Below are positions 35,859 to 44,650 of a stretch of 64,000 nt of DNA, piece after piece. The stretch comes from Chitinophagaceae bacterium PMP191F (GTDB lineage Bacteria; Bacteroidota; Bacteroidia; Chitinophagales; Chitinophagaceae): contig LGYU01000013.1 in NCBI GenBank assembly GCA_001302245.1, positions 338,376-402,375 on the forward strand, read 5' to 3'. Position numbers and translations under genes: made by a program. Position 1 is the stretch's first letter. Each line of letters starts with the position of its first letter. The notes under the pieces are model-generated. The model was given only the letters and a program-made list of their open reading frames with translations, was not told the DNA's origin and did not search any database.

Positions 35859-36596
35859 ATGAAACTGGATGTACTAGCTATAGGCGTTCACCCCGATGAT
35901 GTGGAACTGGGTTGTTCCGGTACGCTTATCAATGAATTAAAGCGTGGAAAAAAGACCGGCGTCCTGGATCTTACACAGGGCGAACTGGGCACAAGAGGAA
36001 CAATAGAAACACGTTATGCAGAAGCCGCTGCAGCAGCAGAGATCATGGGCGTACAGGTGCGTGAGAACCTGCGCATGCGGGACGGATTTTTTAAAAATGA
36101 TGAAGCTCATCAGTTACAATTGATCAAATACATCCGTAAGTATCAACCTGATGTAATACTGGCCAATGCACTGGACGACCGCCATCCTGATCACGGACGT
36201 GCCGGACACCTGATTGCGGATGCCTGTTTTTTATCAGGACTGGTAAAAGTGGAAACTTTTGATCAGAACGGGCAATTGCAGCCCAAATGGCGCCCCAAAT
36301 ATATCCTGCACTACATGCAGGACTGGTATCATGAACCAGACCTGATCGTTGACATCAGCGATTCATTTGAACAACGTATGAAGGCTGTGGAGGCCTATAC
36401 CACACAATTCCACACCTCAACATCCGATGCCGGAGGTTTACAAACCTATATTTCCACCCCCGATTTCCTGGAAAGTGTGATTGGACGTGCCCGTTTGCTG
36501 GGTAAACGTATCGGCGTGAAATATGGTGAAGGTTTTACATGCGAAAAAAAGATCGGCATCAGCCACCTGGATGCATTGATCCAGGTGGAAACCTGA
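35859..36596 (+). CDS. bshB1: Bacillithiol biosynthesis deacetylase BshB1
   Basis: The 245-residue protein is a LmbE/PIG-L-type zinc deacetylase. It has the metal-binding H-P-D-D motif at residues 11-14 and the second motif H-P-D-H near 111, plus the family stretch T-Q-G-E-L-G-T-R-G. BshB1 removes the acetyl group of GlcNAc-malate, the second step of bacillithiol synthesis, in the cytoplasm. Other bsh genes are not in the window. The ATG at 35859 follows a TAnnTTTG promoter at a short distance. It is followed, apparently independently, by a desaturase gene with its own promoter. Confidence 0.9.
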   Translation: MKLDVLAIGVHPDDVELGCSGTLINELKRGKKTGVLDLTQGELGTRGTIETRYAEAAAAAEIMGVQVRENLRMRDGFFKNDEAHQLQLIKYIRKYQPDVILANALDDRHPDHGRAGHLIADACFLSGLVKVETFDQNGQLQPKWRPKYILHYMQDWYHEPDLIVDISDSFEQRMKAVEAYTTQFHTSTSDAGGLQTYISTPDFLESVIGRARLLGKRIGVKYGEGFTCEKKIGISHLDALIQVET

Positions 36597-36744
36597 TTTT
36601 CGAGATCGGGAAAACTGTGGAGTTTTGCTAAAGTTTTGTTGTAGTTTTTCCGCCTGCAACTGTACCGCAGCCTTATCTGTATTAAATTTACCGATCCGGC
36701 ATGCGGATTGTCCATATTTAATCGTTTATTAGGAAAGGGAAAGT

Positions 36745-36752
36745 TACCTTTG
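36745..36752 (+). promoter_or_regulatory. -7 element upstream of the desaturase gene
   Basis: TACCTTTG matches TAnnTTTG exactly, 20 bases before the desaturase ATG. Transcription would begin near 36759. Confidence 0.5.
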
Positions 36753-36772
36753 TGCCCATTTAAAAGTTAATA

Positions 36773-37840
36773 ATGAACATTCCAAAGTTTTCCAATGTCC
36801 CGCATTCTTTTCACTCAGAATTGAAGCGTCGCATCAGTGAGTATTTTGAGGAAGTAGGCAAATCTACTACTGGTAATTACCAGCTTTTTATCAAAGCGGT
36901 GATCCTGATGGTGTGTTTTGTATTTGTCTATGTTCACCTCGTATTTTTTACGCCTTCTGTAATCTGGCAAATATTGGAAAGTGTGTTGCTGGGTTGCCTG
37001 GTGGCTGCCATTGGTTTTAATGTAATGCATGATGGTGCACATGGTAGTTTCAGCAAATACAAATGGGTGAATAAGATCGCTGCCTTTTCGCTGAATATCC
37101 TTGGCGGAAACAGCTTTATGTGGAATGTAAAGCATAACGTAATTCACCACGCCTATACCAACGTAGATGGTGTGGATGATGATATTGATATTCAGCCGTG
37201 GATGCGTATGAGCACCACACAGAAAAAATATAAACTGCACAAATACCAGCATTATTATTTCTGGTTCCTGTACTCCCTGTTATACATCTTCTGGATCTTT
37301 GTACTGGACTACCAGAAATATTTTAAAAGTAAGATCGGCAGGATGCCACTGAAAAAGATGAGCCTGAACGATCACCTGGTATTCTGGAGTTTTAAAATAT
37401 TCCATGCGTTCCTGTTTATTGGACTGCCGATTTACATGGTTGGCTTCACTTCGTGGCTCATCAGTTTTGTTATTTTCACTACAGTAGCTGGTTTTGTACT
37501 GAGCCTTGTGTTTCAGCTTGCCCACACTGTGGAGCATACCGCATTTCCTGTACCTGCAGAAGATACCGGTAAACTGGAAGATGAGTGGGCTGTTCACCAG
37601 ATTAAAACCACTGCCAATTTCGCTACCAACAACAAAGTGGTAAGCTGGCTGGTAGGTGGTCTGAATTTCCAGATCGAACACCACCTGTTCCCCAAAATAT
37701 CGCATGTGCATTATCCTGCTATCAGCAAGATCATTAAACAGGCTTGCCGTGATTACGGACTGGAATATATTGAATATCCGCGCGTACGGTATGCAGTAGC
37801 GTCACATGTGGCTTTCCTGCGCCAGATGGGGCAAGGCTGA
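36773..37840 (+). CDS. Membrane fatty acid desaturase
   Basis: The 355-residue protein has the three histidine boxes of di-iron membrane desaturases: H-D-G-A-H at 86-90, H-N-V-I-H-H at 121-126 and Q-I-E-H-H at 300-304. About four membrane helices lie around them. The Gln that opens the third box is typical of front-end (delta-5/6-like) enzymes, but no cytochrome b5 domain is fused. It should introduce a double bond into an acyl chain in the inner membrane, with an unknown electron donor. A strong terminator at 37945-37979 makes it monocistronic. Confidence 0.9.
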   Translation: MNIPKFSNVPHSFHSELKRRISEYFEEVGKSTTGNYQLFIKAVILMVCFVFVYVHLVFFTPSVIWQILESVLLGCLVAAIGFNVMHDGAHGSFSKYKWVNKIAAFSLNILGGNSFMWNVKHNVIHHAYTNVDGVDDDIDIQPWMRMSTTQKKYKLHKYQHYYFWFLYSLLYIFWIFVLDYQKYFKSKIGRMPLKKMSLNDHLVFWSFKIFHAFLFIGLPIYMVGFTSWLISFVIFTTVAGFVLSLVFQLAHTVEHTAFPVPAEDTGKLEDEWAVHQIKTTANFATNNKVVSWLVGGLNFQIEHHLFPKISHVHYPAISKIIKQACRDYGLEYIEYPRVRYAVASHVAFLRQMGQG

Positions 37841-37870
37841 TGTTTATAGTTAAGCCGCCTGAAAGAAGTA

Positions 37871-37904
37871 TAAAATACGAAGTACGAAATACGGAAGTCA
37901 GAGA
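37871..37904 (+). repeat. GAAGTACGAAATAC intergenic repeat, + strand copy
   Basis: The 14-mer GAAGTACGAAATAC (37879-37892) lies between an AAATAC unit and a GAAGTCAGA unit. The same 14-mer occurs inverted at 29861-29874. Confidence 0.55.
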
Positions 37905-37944
37905 ATGTCAGTGTTCATTTCGTGGTTCTCCATTCCGAGAAAAG

Positions 37945-37979
37945 ACAGCAATTCCATGTTAAGGGATTGCTGTTTTTTT
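37945..37979 (+). terminator. Intrinsic terminator after the desaturase gene
   Basis: ACAGCAAT (37945-37952) pairs with ATTGCTGT (37966-37973), followed by seven T residues. Confidence 0.8.
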
Positions 37980-38021
37980 GTGCCCTAACTTATCAGGGTC
38001 CCAAAAGTCCGGCCGATAGTT

Positions 38022-38029
38022 TATTTTTG
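38022..38029 (+). promoter_or_regulatory. -7 element upstream of aguB
   Basis: TATTTTTG matches TAnnTTTG exactly. Transcription would start near 38036, which favours the aguB ATG at 38055 over the codon at 38040. Confidence 0.55.
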
Positions 38030-38054
38030 CACCCTTAATTTGAAAAATTACAGC

Positions 38055-38933
38055 ATGTCAACAGTAAAAGTAGGTCTGGTGCAGATGAGTTGCACCGCTG
38101 ATAAAGAAGGTAACCTGCAGAAAGCCATTGTCAAAGTACGTGAGGCCGCAGCTATGGGCGCGCAGATCGTGTGTTTGCAGGAGTTATTTACTTCGTTGTA
38201 TTTCTGTGATGTTGAAGATTATGAAAACTTCAAACTGGCAGAACCCATTCCTGGTCCATCTACAGATGCACTGAGCAAGGTTGCTGCCGAAACCGGCGTG
38301 GTGATCATTGCTTCCCTGTTTGAAAAAAGAGCACAGGGACTGTATCACAATACTACGGCTGTGCTGGATGCTGATGGTGCTTACCTGGGTAAATACCGCA
38401 AAATGCACATTCCGGATGATCCGGCTTATTACGAAAAATTCTATTTCACACCCGGCGACCTGGGTTATAAAGTATTTAAAACAAAATTTGCCACTATCGG
38501 TATCCTGATCTGTTGGGATCAGTGGTATCCTGAAGCATCACGTATTACTGCACTGATGGGTGCTGAGGTGCTGTTCTATCCTACCGCTATCGGCTGGGCT
38601 ACCTCACAGGATGAAGCTACCAATGTGGAGCAATACAATGCCTGGCAAACTATTCAGCGCAGTCATGCCGTAGCTAATGGAGTGCATGTGGTGAGTGTAA
38701 ACCGTTCGGGTTTTGAGCAGAACGGCCTGATGAAATTCTGGGGTGGTTCTTTTGTAGCCAATCCGTTTGGTTCTGTACTGTACCAGGCTCCGCACGACCA
38801 GGAAGTGGTGCATGTAATGGAACTGGATCTTTCCAAAACCGACCGCTACCGCACTCACTGGCCTTTCCTGAGAGACAGAAGGGTAGATTCTTATGCGCCT
38901 ATCACGAAACGCTTTATTGATGATGAGCAATAA
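38055..38933 (+). CDS. aguB: N-carbamoylputrescine amidase
   Basis: From the ATG at 38055 the protein has 292 residues, a single nitrilase-fold domain with the catalytic triad Glu43 (L-Q-E-L-F), Lys116 (K-Y-R-K-M-H-I-P) and Cys153 (I-C-W-D-Q-W-Y-P-E). The last motif is characteristic of AguB. It hydrolyses N-carbamoylputrescine to putrescine, ammonia and carbon dioxide in the cytoplasm. The partner agmatine deiminase gene follows after about 110 bases, so the pair completes the agmatine-to-putrescine route. Arginine decarboxylase is not in the window. Confidence 0.93.
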   Translation: MSTVKVGLVQMSCTADKEGNLQKAIVKVREAAAMGAQIVCLQELFTSLYFCDVEDYENFKLAEPIPGPSTDALSKVAAETGVVIIASLFEKRAQGLYHNTTAVLDADGAYLGKYRKMHIPDDPAYYEKFYFTPGDLGYKVFKTKFATIGILICWDQWYPEASRITALMGAEVLFYPTAIGWATSQDEATNVEQYNAWQTIQRSHAVANGVHVVSVNRSGFEQNGLMKFWGGSFVANPFGSVLYQAPHDQEVVHVMELDLSKTDRYRTHWPFLRDRRVDSYAPITKRFIDDEQ

Positions 38934-39043
38934 AGCACAGCGTCACACTGGCACAGAGTAACACAGAGTGTATCGTTGTGTTTCTCCGGTGTCGAAAAGT
39001 GTCACAGTGGTTCATAGTATCAGATCGTTTAAATACTTTTATC

Positions 39044-40114
39044 TTGAGCAATCAACATACTTCCGGTCTTCCGGACTCTTTCAATGATTTCCCTGCCGGT
39101 TATTCTTTCCCTGCTGAATTTGCGCCGCATGAAGCTACCTGGCTTAGCTGGCCGCATAAAGAGGCTTCATGGCCCGGTAAAATTGATACGATCTACCCGT
39201 ATTACAGCCAGTTTGTGAAAGAACTGTCGCTGAGTGAAAAAGTGCGTATCAACGTAGCAGATGAGATCATGAAGGCATTTGCCCAGCATCATATTGCTGA
39301 AGCCGGTGCCAACCTGGATAATGTGGAGTTTTTCCTGCATCCTACCAATGATGCATGGTGTCGCGATCATGGTCCTGCATTCCTGATCAATCCTGATGCA
39401 GCACAACGTAAAATTGTAGTAGACTGGAACTACAACGCTTGGGGAAACAAATATCCTCCTTACGATCTGGATGATGTGATCCCCTCGCTCATTGCCCACC
39501 AATTTAACCTGCCGGTATATTATCCCGGTATTGTAATGGAAGGCGGCTCTGTAGAATTTAACGGGGCAGGAACTATTTTGACATCTACGGCCTGTTTGCT
39601 GAATCCCAACCGCAATCCGCATCTGAACCAGCAACAGATCGAAACCTACCTGATGAAGTTTTACGGACAACAACAGGTATTGTGGGTAGATGAAGGTATT
39701 GTGGGTGATGATACTGACGGACATATTGATGATACCATCCGTTTTGTAAATGCCGACACTGTACTGACCGTAGTCGAAGAAAAGAAGAATGATGAGAATT
39801 ATGAATTACTGCAGCACAACCTGCGTCAGTTGAAACAAATGCGTTTGCTGAATGGCAAGCAATTGAATATTGTTGAACTGCCTATGCCGGATGCAGTGGT
39901 ACACGATGACCAGCGTTTACCTGCTTCTTACGCCAACTTCTATATTGCCAATACATCTGTAATTGTTCCTACTTATCGCTGCGATAAAGATGATAAGGCA
40001 CTGCAGATCATTCAGCAGAGTTTTCCCGACCGTAAAGTAGTGGGCATTGATTCTACTGATATCATCTGGGGACTGGGAAGTTTCCATTGCCTGAGTCAGC
40101 AGGAACCTGCTTAG
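39044..40114 (+). CDS. aguA: Agmatine deiminase
   Basis: From a TTG at 39044 the protein has 356 residues. It is a pentein-fold guanidine-modifying enzyme with substrate and catalytic motifs W-P-H-K-E-A-S-W, N-D-A-W-C-R-D-H-G, D-T-D-G-H-I-D-D and the nucleophile Cys349 in G-S-F-H-C. It converts agmatine to N-carbamoylputrescine and ammonia. The start is uncertain: no ATG occurs before the conserved region and GTG codons lie upstream (38978, 38999). TTG fits because family members begin shortly before the conserved F-P-A-E-F motif. It probably shares the aguB transcript. Confidence 0.9.
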   Translation: MSNQHTSGLPDSFNDFPAGYSFPAEFAPHEATWLSWPHKEASWPGKIDTIYPYYSQFVKELSLSEKVRINVADEIMKAFAQHHIAEAGANLDNVEFFLHPTNDAWCRDHGPAFLINPDAAQRKIVVDWNYNAWGNKYPPYDLDDVIPSLIAHQFNLPVYYPGIVMEGGSVEFNGAGTILTSTACLLNPNRNPHLNQQQIETYLMKFYGQQQVLWVDEGIVGDDTDGHIDDTIRFVNADTVLTVVEEKKNDENYELLQHNLRQLKQMRLLNGKQLNIVELPMPDAVVHDDQRLPASYANFYIANTSVIVPTYRCDKDDKALQIIQQSFPDRKVVGIDSTDIIWGLGSFHCLSQQEPA

Positions 40115-40552
40115 GAAACGAAAATGTTGAAGGAAAGCTGAGTAATCTGAAAATATTTGCCTGGTTGTTTGAGTGGTCGTATGGTTTGATTGTTAAGGGC
40201 AAGATATGAAGTCGGAAGTTTAAGGTCTGAAATCAGAGGTACGGATTGTTAAGTGTATCTGTTCGACGTTTATAGGAAAATATCAGTGTCTGAAGGCTGT
40301 AGTCTGGTCGCCTTTATCATCCAAGATTCAATGGCATTGAATTAAGCCGGGCCACGAAGTGGCCACCTGTCTATAATAGATGTGTATTCATGTTTCCGGG
40401 CTCCGTCAGGAGCCTCCTGGCCTTTACAGGAATACCGCAAATAAAATTGTTTTGCTATTCTGGGTAGCTTCTCCGGAGCTTAATTCTGCTACATCAATTC
40501 ACATTGTACGTTTGACACAGCGTCAAAAAACTCACCATTGATCATTTACTAA
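40115..40552. other. Gene-free gap holding REP-like hairpins
   Basis: No coding sequence is supported. The right half is filled by three hairpin-plus-tail units described under the repeat entry at 40344-40480. Confidence 0.5.
40344..40480. repeat. Cluster of three REP-like palindromic elements
   Basis: Three short hairpins are each followed by a similar tail. Unit 1 is GGCCAC/GTGGCC at 40350-40364, then ACCTGTCTATAATAG. Unit 2 is GGCTCC/GGAGCC at 40399-40414, then TCCTGGCCTTTACAG. Unit 3, on the minus strand at 40480-40455, is an imperfect GCTCCGGAGAAGC followed by TACCCAGAATAG. The stems differ but keep pairing, and the tails keep their position and pattern, as expected of REP-type elements. 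No transposase of the RAYT type is in the window. Confidence 0.55.
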
Positions 40553-41143
40553 TTACTTCACTGCAATCAAAAACGCTTCCGTACCGGCTCTGGGCTCAAT
40601 AGAGTTATAACAGGGGGCCAGTGTTTGAATGGTAAAATGCTGCGAGTGGAGCAATGCCTCGTAGGTTGGTATTTGTGCTCCGAAGGGCGGTCCGCCGTCA
40701 AATTCACGGTTGAATAAAACACCGGCCAGTTTGCCTCCGGGTTTCAGTACTGCATGCATTTGCTTCACATAGGCGTTGCGCATGGACGGAGGCAATGCGG
40801 AAAAGAAGGTTTGTTCCAGTACCAGGTCGTACTGCCCTTGCAAATGGAAGAAGTCACCGGCAATAACCGTAAGCTGCTGTCCGATATAGGTACCAAACTG
40901 CCCGATAATTTTCTGGGCGGGCAGCGGTGCAATATCAACCAGTGTAATATTGGTAAAACCCTGTTGCAACAGGTAACCAGCCTCATAACTGTTGCCGCAG
41001 CCCGGTATCAGTATGGAAGTGCTTTTATTGGTAAGCTGATCGATATACATTTTTAGTGGCGTGGAAACATAGCCAATGTCCCAGCCGGTATCCTGCTGTT
41101 CATAGCGATGGTTCCAATAGGCACTATTGAGTGGATTTTCCAT
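40553..41143 (-). CDS. TPMT-family SAM methyltransferase
   Basis: From the ATG at 41143 the protein has 196 residues. It has a class I methyltransferase core: N-terminal W-N-H-R-Y then T-G-W-D-I-G, SAM motif I L-I-P-G-C-G-N-S-Y-E, acidic V-D-I-A and V-L-E-Q-T-F-F-S-A-L. This pattern is that of the thiopurine S-methyltransferase family, which in bacteria methylates thiols, halides or selenium and tellurium compounds. The specific substrate is unknown. A TATATTTG element ends 5 bases before the ATG, so the message may be nearly leaderless. It lies 72 bases downstream of threonine synthase. Confidence 0.85.
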   Translation of the reverse strand: MENPLNSAYWNHRYEQQDTGWDIGYVSTPLKMYIDQLTNKSTSILIPGCGNSYEAGYLLQQGFTNITLVDIAPLPAQKIIGQFGTYIGQQLTVIAGDFFHLQGQYDLVLEQTFFSALPPSMRNAYVKQMHAVLKPGGKLAGVLFNREFDGGPPFGAQIPTYEALLHSQHFTIQTLAPCYNSIEPRAGTEAFLIAVK

Positions 41144-41147
41144 GTAC

Positions 41148-41155
41148 CAAATATA
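41148..41155 (-). promoter_or_regulatory. -7 element abutting the TPMT-like gene
   Basis: TATATTTG on the minus strand matches TAnnTTTG. The predicted start of transcription falls at or within a base or two of the ATG at 41143, implying a leaderless message if used. Confidence 0.35.
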
Positions 41156-41215
41156 AATAAAAAGAGGCTGCCCCGTTCCCGTGGCAACCTCACCCTTTAA
41201 CATTGTCCCAAATGG

Positions 41216-42391
41216 TCAGACAATATTTTCCATGTATTTATAACCTGAACCGGTGTTCAGTAACACAATTTTTTCATCATGCTGTACAGCTTCTGCGTGT
41301 AGCAGTTGCTGCAGTGCGGTCCATAAAGCAGCCCCTTCCGGTGCAATGAGCATACCTTCTTCGCGGGCAATTTCGCGCACAGCACTGATCATATCCTCAT
41401 CGTTGATGGCCAGCGGAAATCCATTGGATTCCTGCAGCACTTTCAGGATCATTTTTTCTGCAAAGGGATTGGGTACTGCCAGCCCGTTTGCCAGTGAAGC
41501 ACTGCCTTTGTATTGTTTGGCATCCTGTTGTTTGCCATTCCATGTTTGCACTACCGGCTGACAGTTCTGTGCCTGCACAGCATACATGCGCGGCAGCTTA
41601 CTGCCAATCCATCCCAGTTGCTGCATTTCTTTAAACGCTTTCCACATACCTATCAGCCCTGTGCCACCACCGGTTGGATACAGAATAACATCGGGTAATT
41701 CCCAGTTCAACTGTTCCGCAATTTCATAACCCATTGTTTTTTTGCCTTCCAGCCGGTAGGGTTCTTTCAGGGTGGATATATCAAAGCAGGCAATAGTTGA
41801 TTTCAGTTGGGCAACCTTCCTGGCGCAGTCGCTGATCAAACCGTCTTCCAGCACCAGTTGTGCACCGTATAATTCGCATTCATCTTTAAATACCTGTGGG
41901 GTATGCCGCGGCATTACCACAATGGCTTTAATGCCGGCGGCTGCGCAATAAGCAGCCATAGCGCCGCCTGCGTTGCCTGCAGTAGGAATAATACAGGTTT
42001 CTGCACCAAATTCCAGAGCTTTGGAAACAGCTGCGCTTAAACCTCTTGCTTTGAATGAGCCAGTGGGGTTCAGTGATTCATCTTTAATAAAGAGATTAGG
42101 CAGATCATATTTTGCACGCAAATGTTTTGGGGTTAGCATGGGTGTCATACCTTCTCCAAGACTTACAATATTTGTGTCTTCAAATACAGGTAGTACTTCA
42201 CGATATCGCCACATAGTGGCAGGCCGGTTATGTAAAACATCTTTTGATAATGGAATGGAAAGATCGTATACGGATACCAGTGGTTGCTGACAGCAGGAAG
42301 CAAAAGTTTGGGGTTCAAAAATGCTGTAGGTTTTGCCACATTGTGAGCATACCAGTTGTTCGAGTGTTGTAAGTTGTGCTACCGTTTTCAT
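41216..42391 (-). CDS. thrC: Threonine synthase
   Basis: The 391-residue protein has an N-terminal zinc-ribbon (Cys15, Cys18, Cys33, Cys34) and then a fold-type II PLP domain. The PLP lysine is Lys114 in S-F-K-A-R-G, and the phosphate loop G-G-G-T-G-L follows later. It matches the shorter, class-2-like threonine synthases, converting O-phosphohomoserine to threonine. Other thr genes are absent nearby, so a related role such as cysteate or threonine-type synthase activity cannot be fully excluded. It lies 64 bases downstream of a LysR gene on the same strand. Confidence 0.8.
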   Translation of the reverse strand: MKTVAQLTTLEQLVCSQCGKTYSIFEPQTFASCCQQPLVSVYDLSIPLSKDVLHNRPATMWRYREVLPVFEDTNIVSLGEGMTPMLTPKHLRAKYDLPNLFIKDESLNPTGSFKARGLSAAVSKALEFGAETCIIPTAGNAGGAMAAYCAAAGIKAIVVMPRHTPQVFKDECELYGAQLVLEDGLISDCARKVAQLKSTIACFDISTLKEPYRLEGKKTMGYEIAEQLNWELPDVILYPTGGGTGLIGMWKAFKEMQQLGWIGSKLPRMYAVQAQNCQPVVQTWNGKQQDAKQYKGSASLANGLAVPNPFAEKMILKVLQESNGFPLAINDEDMISAVREIAREEGMLIAPEGAALWTALQQLLHAEAVQHDEKIVLLNTGSGYKYMENIV

Positions 42392-42455
42392 ATTCAGGAT
42401 GACAACATAAAAGTAGTAACCCGCTGCAACACTACTGATACCGTTTGCTTATATG

Positions 42456-43364
42456 CTATAACTTTTTGTTATAATGACTGGTTGCAAGTTTGATAAACAA
42501 CTGGTTAATCCGATCAGCTTCAGAACCACGTCTTTGTACAAAATAAAATGCACGATGAATATGGAGACCCGTGATATTCAGTCGTACCAGTTCGCCATTC
42601 TGTAACTGGCGGGCAACGGAACGCAAGGGCAGAAATCCCAGGCAGGTATCGTCCAGCAAAAAGTTTTTCAATGCTTCCGTACCGCCCAGTACTATTTTGT
42701 GCTGGATATCGGCAATGCTGAATTTACATTTCTGTAATGCTTCTGTTACCGCAGCCAGTGTGCCCGAACCTCTTTCACGAAGTGCTACTGGAATGGTTTT
42801 CAGTTCTTCGGGTTTAATGGTCTTCTTTTTTACCAGGTTGCTTTTAGCGCTGCACACAGGTATTACTTCGTCTGTAATAAAAAACTGGTTGCGTACGGAG
42901 GGAATATTGTTCTTGCCCTCGGTAATGGCCAGATCAATTTCATGATCCAGCAACGCTTTGAGGATATTTTCAGAATTACGGTTGACCAGTTTCAGTTCAA
43001 TATTGGGGTACTGCTGGTGAAAGGCAGAGAAAACGGGAGGAATGACATACAACGAAATTGTAGTGCTGGTACCCAGTGTGAGAGACCCTTTGGCCTGGTG
43101 CAGATTTTTCTGCCTGGTGATGTCAAAAGATAACCGGCGTTGCAATTCACGTCCTTCTACTACGTATTCCAGTAATATTTTTCCTTCGGCTGTGAGTGAT
43201 ACGGAATTGCCTTTTCGCTCAAACAGGCTCACTTTGTAGTGTGTTTCCAGCGACTGGATATGTTTGGTTATAGCAGGCTGACTGATATATAGTGCCGCAG
43301 CTGCTTTTGAAAAGCTGAGTTGGGTGGCAACCTCAAAAAATACCTCGTGGCTGAAACTGAGCAT
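42456..43364 (-). CDS. LysR-family transcriptional regulator
   Basis: The 302-residue protein has a winged helix-turn-helix at residues 1-60 (L-S-F-S-K-A-A-A-A-L-Y-I-S-Q-P-A recognition region) and a substrate-binding domain at about 90-295 (G-S-L-T-L-G-T-S-T-T then D-L-A-I-T-E-G). LysR proteins sense a small ligand and usually control a neighbouring gene. Here it precedes threonine synthase on the same strand, so regulation of amino acid metabolism is possible but unproved. A TAACTTTA element, one mismatch from the -7 consensus, lies just upstream. Confidence 0.9.
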   Translation of the reverse strand: MLSFSHEVFFEVATQLSFSKAAAALYISQPAITKHIQSLETHYKVSLFERKGNSVSLTAEGKILLEYVVEGRELQRRLSFDITRQKNLHQAKGSLTLGTSTTISLYVIPPVFSAFHQQYPNIELKLVNRNSENILKALLDHEIDLAITEGKNNIPSVRNQFFITDEVIPVCSAKSNLVKKKTIKPEELKTIPVALRERGSGTLAAVTEALQKCKFSIADIQHKIVLGGTEALKNFLLDDTCLGFLPLRSVARQLQNGELVRLNITGLHIHRAFYFVQRRGSEADRINQLFIKLATSHYNKKL

Positions 43365-43432
43365 GTAGTAAAGTTAATGAATGTACTGGTTTGAAGATAG
43401 GAGTATTGGGAATCAGTAATTGGTGGAGGGGT

Positions 43433-43467
43433 AATTTGAAAATGGTTGATTGAAAATTTGAGAATGA
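43433..43467 (+). repeat. AATTTGAAAA-type intergenic repeat
   Basis: AATTTGAAAATGG is followed three bases later by a diverged GATTGAAAATTTGAGAATGA. It is the same word as at 29764-29784. Confidence 0.5.
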
Positions 43468-43616
43468 AGGTCAGTGATTAGTTAACAGGTTGGAAACTGA
43501 CATGGAGTTGGTGCGTTAAGGCATAAAAAAATCTCAAAATCCGAGATCAGGAATTTCTTAAAGATCATTGACTATTCACTGGCAACCGGCACTCACCACT
43601 CACTCTTTCAGCCACC

Positions 43617-43651
43617 AAAAAAATGCACCACCATACGGCAGTGCATTTTTT
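43617..43651 (-). terminator. Intrinsic terminator after the universal stress protein gene
   Basis: AAAAAATGCAC (43618-43628) pairs with GTGCATTTTTT (43641-43651) across a 12-base loop. The A-tract and T-tract lie inside the stem. It lies 28 bases after the minus strand stop. Confidence 0.7.
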
Positions 43652-43679
43652 AGTAAGTTTTAAAACAGTTTTCTCAGTG

Positions 43680-44510
43680 TTACTCGTGTATGGCAACGAT
43701 AGGAACATGGCTGTGATAGGCCAGTTTTTTAGTGTGACTGGTTTTGAATAAGCCAGACAGGAATGCATTTCTTTTGGGAACAATCAGGATCAGGTCAATG
43801 TTCTTATCGTGTGTAAACTGGCTGATAGCTTCCTGGAAGTCGAAGAAACGGATGAAATAGAACTGTGGATTGTAATCCTTCAGCATGTTCTCCAGTTTGG
43901 TACGCTCCAGTTTGTAATCATCGGTCAGCTCTACATAATGCTCACTATCCACATTTACAATGTGCAGGTTGGGTTTAAAAATATCCAGCACAGCTTTAAT
44001 GGGCGCAATAGGAGTAGTGCTGTCCACTTCTTTAAAATCGCTGGCAAAAACTACGTTTTTGATCTGTTTGTACTGTGTATCTGGCGGAACGATAATAACG
44101 GGGCAAACGGCTTTATTCACCATATCAAGCGCATTACTACCCATAAAGATCTGTTCCAGGCGGGTAGCACCTGTAATGCCCATGATCACAATATCAATAC
44201 CATGATGACGTACATAACGTTCCAGGGTTTCTACGAGTGATGTACCGGCATCTATTACACAAGTGATCTGAACTGCAGAAGCAGTGGCCAGCATTTCAGT
44301 TTTCAGCTGTTCCAGTGCCTGCGTCAGAATGAGGGCGCGGTCGTCGTCGCTTTCGGTCAACGGTGAACCATCAGTGCCGGCAGTGATTTTATCAGAAACG
44401 TTGTACAGGATGATCTGTGCATCCTTTACGCCTGCAACAACCTGTGCGGCATAAAGTGCTGCATTTTTTGCTGTGTCTGAAAAGTCAGTCGGAACAAGGA
44501 ATTTTTTCAT
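43680..44510 (-). CDS. Universal stress protein, two UspA domains
   Basis: From the ATG at 44510 the protein has 276 residues made of two tandem UspA domains. The first begins with K-K-F-L-V-P-T-D-F-S and carries the G-I-T-G-A-T-R ATP-loop. The second begins K-N-V-V-F-A-S-D-F and ends with H-S-H-V-P-I-V-A-I. USP proteins bind nucleotides and respond to stress or starvation in the cytoplasm. The frame is open upstream to 44648, but that part is low-complexity and lacks family similarity. It is divergent from the hexosaminidase gene. Confidence 0.88.
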   Translation of the reverse strand: MKKFLVPTDFSDTAKNAALYAAQVVAGVKDAQIILYNVSDKITAGTDGSPLTESDDDRALILTQALEQLKTEMLATASAVQITCVIDAGTSLVETLERYVRHHGIDIVIMGITGATRLEQIFMGSNALDMVNKAVCPVIIVPPDTQYKQIKNVVFASDFKEVDSTTPIAPIKAVLDIFKPNLHIVNVDSEHYVELTDDYKLERTKLENMLKDYNPQFYFIRFFDFQEAISQFTHDKNIDLILIVPKRNAFLSGLFKTSHTKKLAYHSHVPIVAIHE

Positions 44511-44650
44511 TGCACGTTGTTTTTTTTGAAAGATACAAATAAAGCCTGTACGATAATGAGCGCTTATCATTAAAATACACATTCGTTTGCATTGAAAAGA
44601 AGGCATATAATTCTTTAATTTTAAAGCTCTTTGTTCATAATACACCACAT

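Larger units (their letters stand above)
43365..43679. other. Gap with an intergenic repeat and the uspA terminator
   Basis: No gene is supported. It contains AATTTGAAAA-type repeats (43433-43467), a weak AATCTC/GAGATT hairpin near 43530, and the terminator at 43617-43651. Confidence 0.4.

Noticed and set aside
44511..44648. Upstream extension of the universal stress protein frame
   Set aside because: Low-complexity sequence without similarity to the family; the ATG at 44510 begins the typical first strand of a UspA domain.
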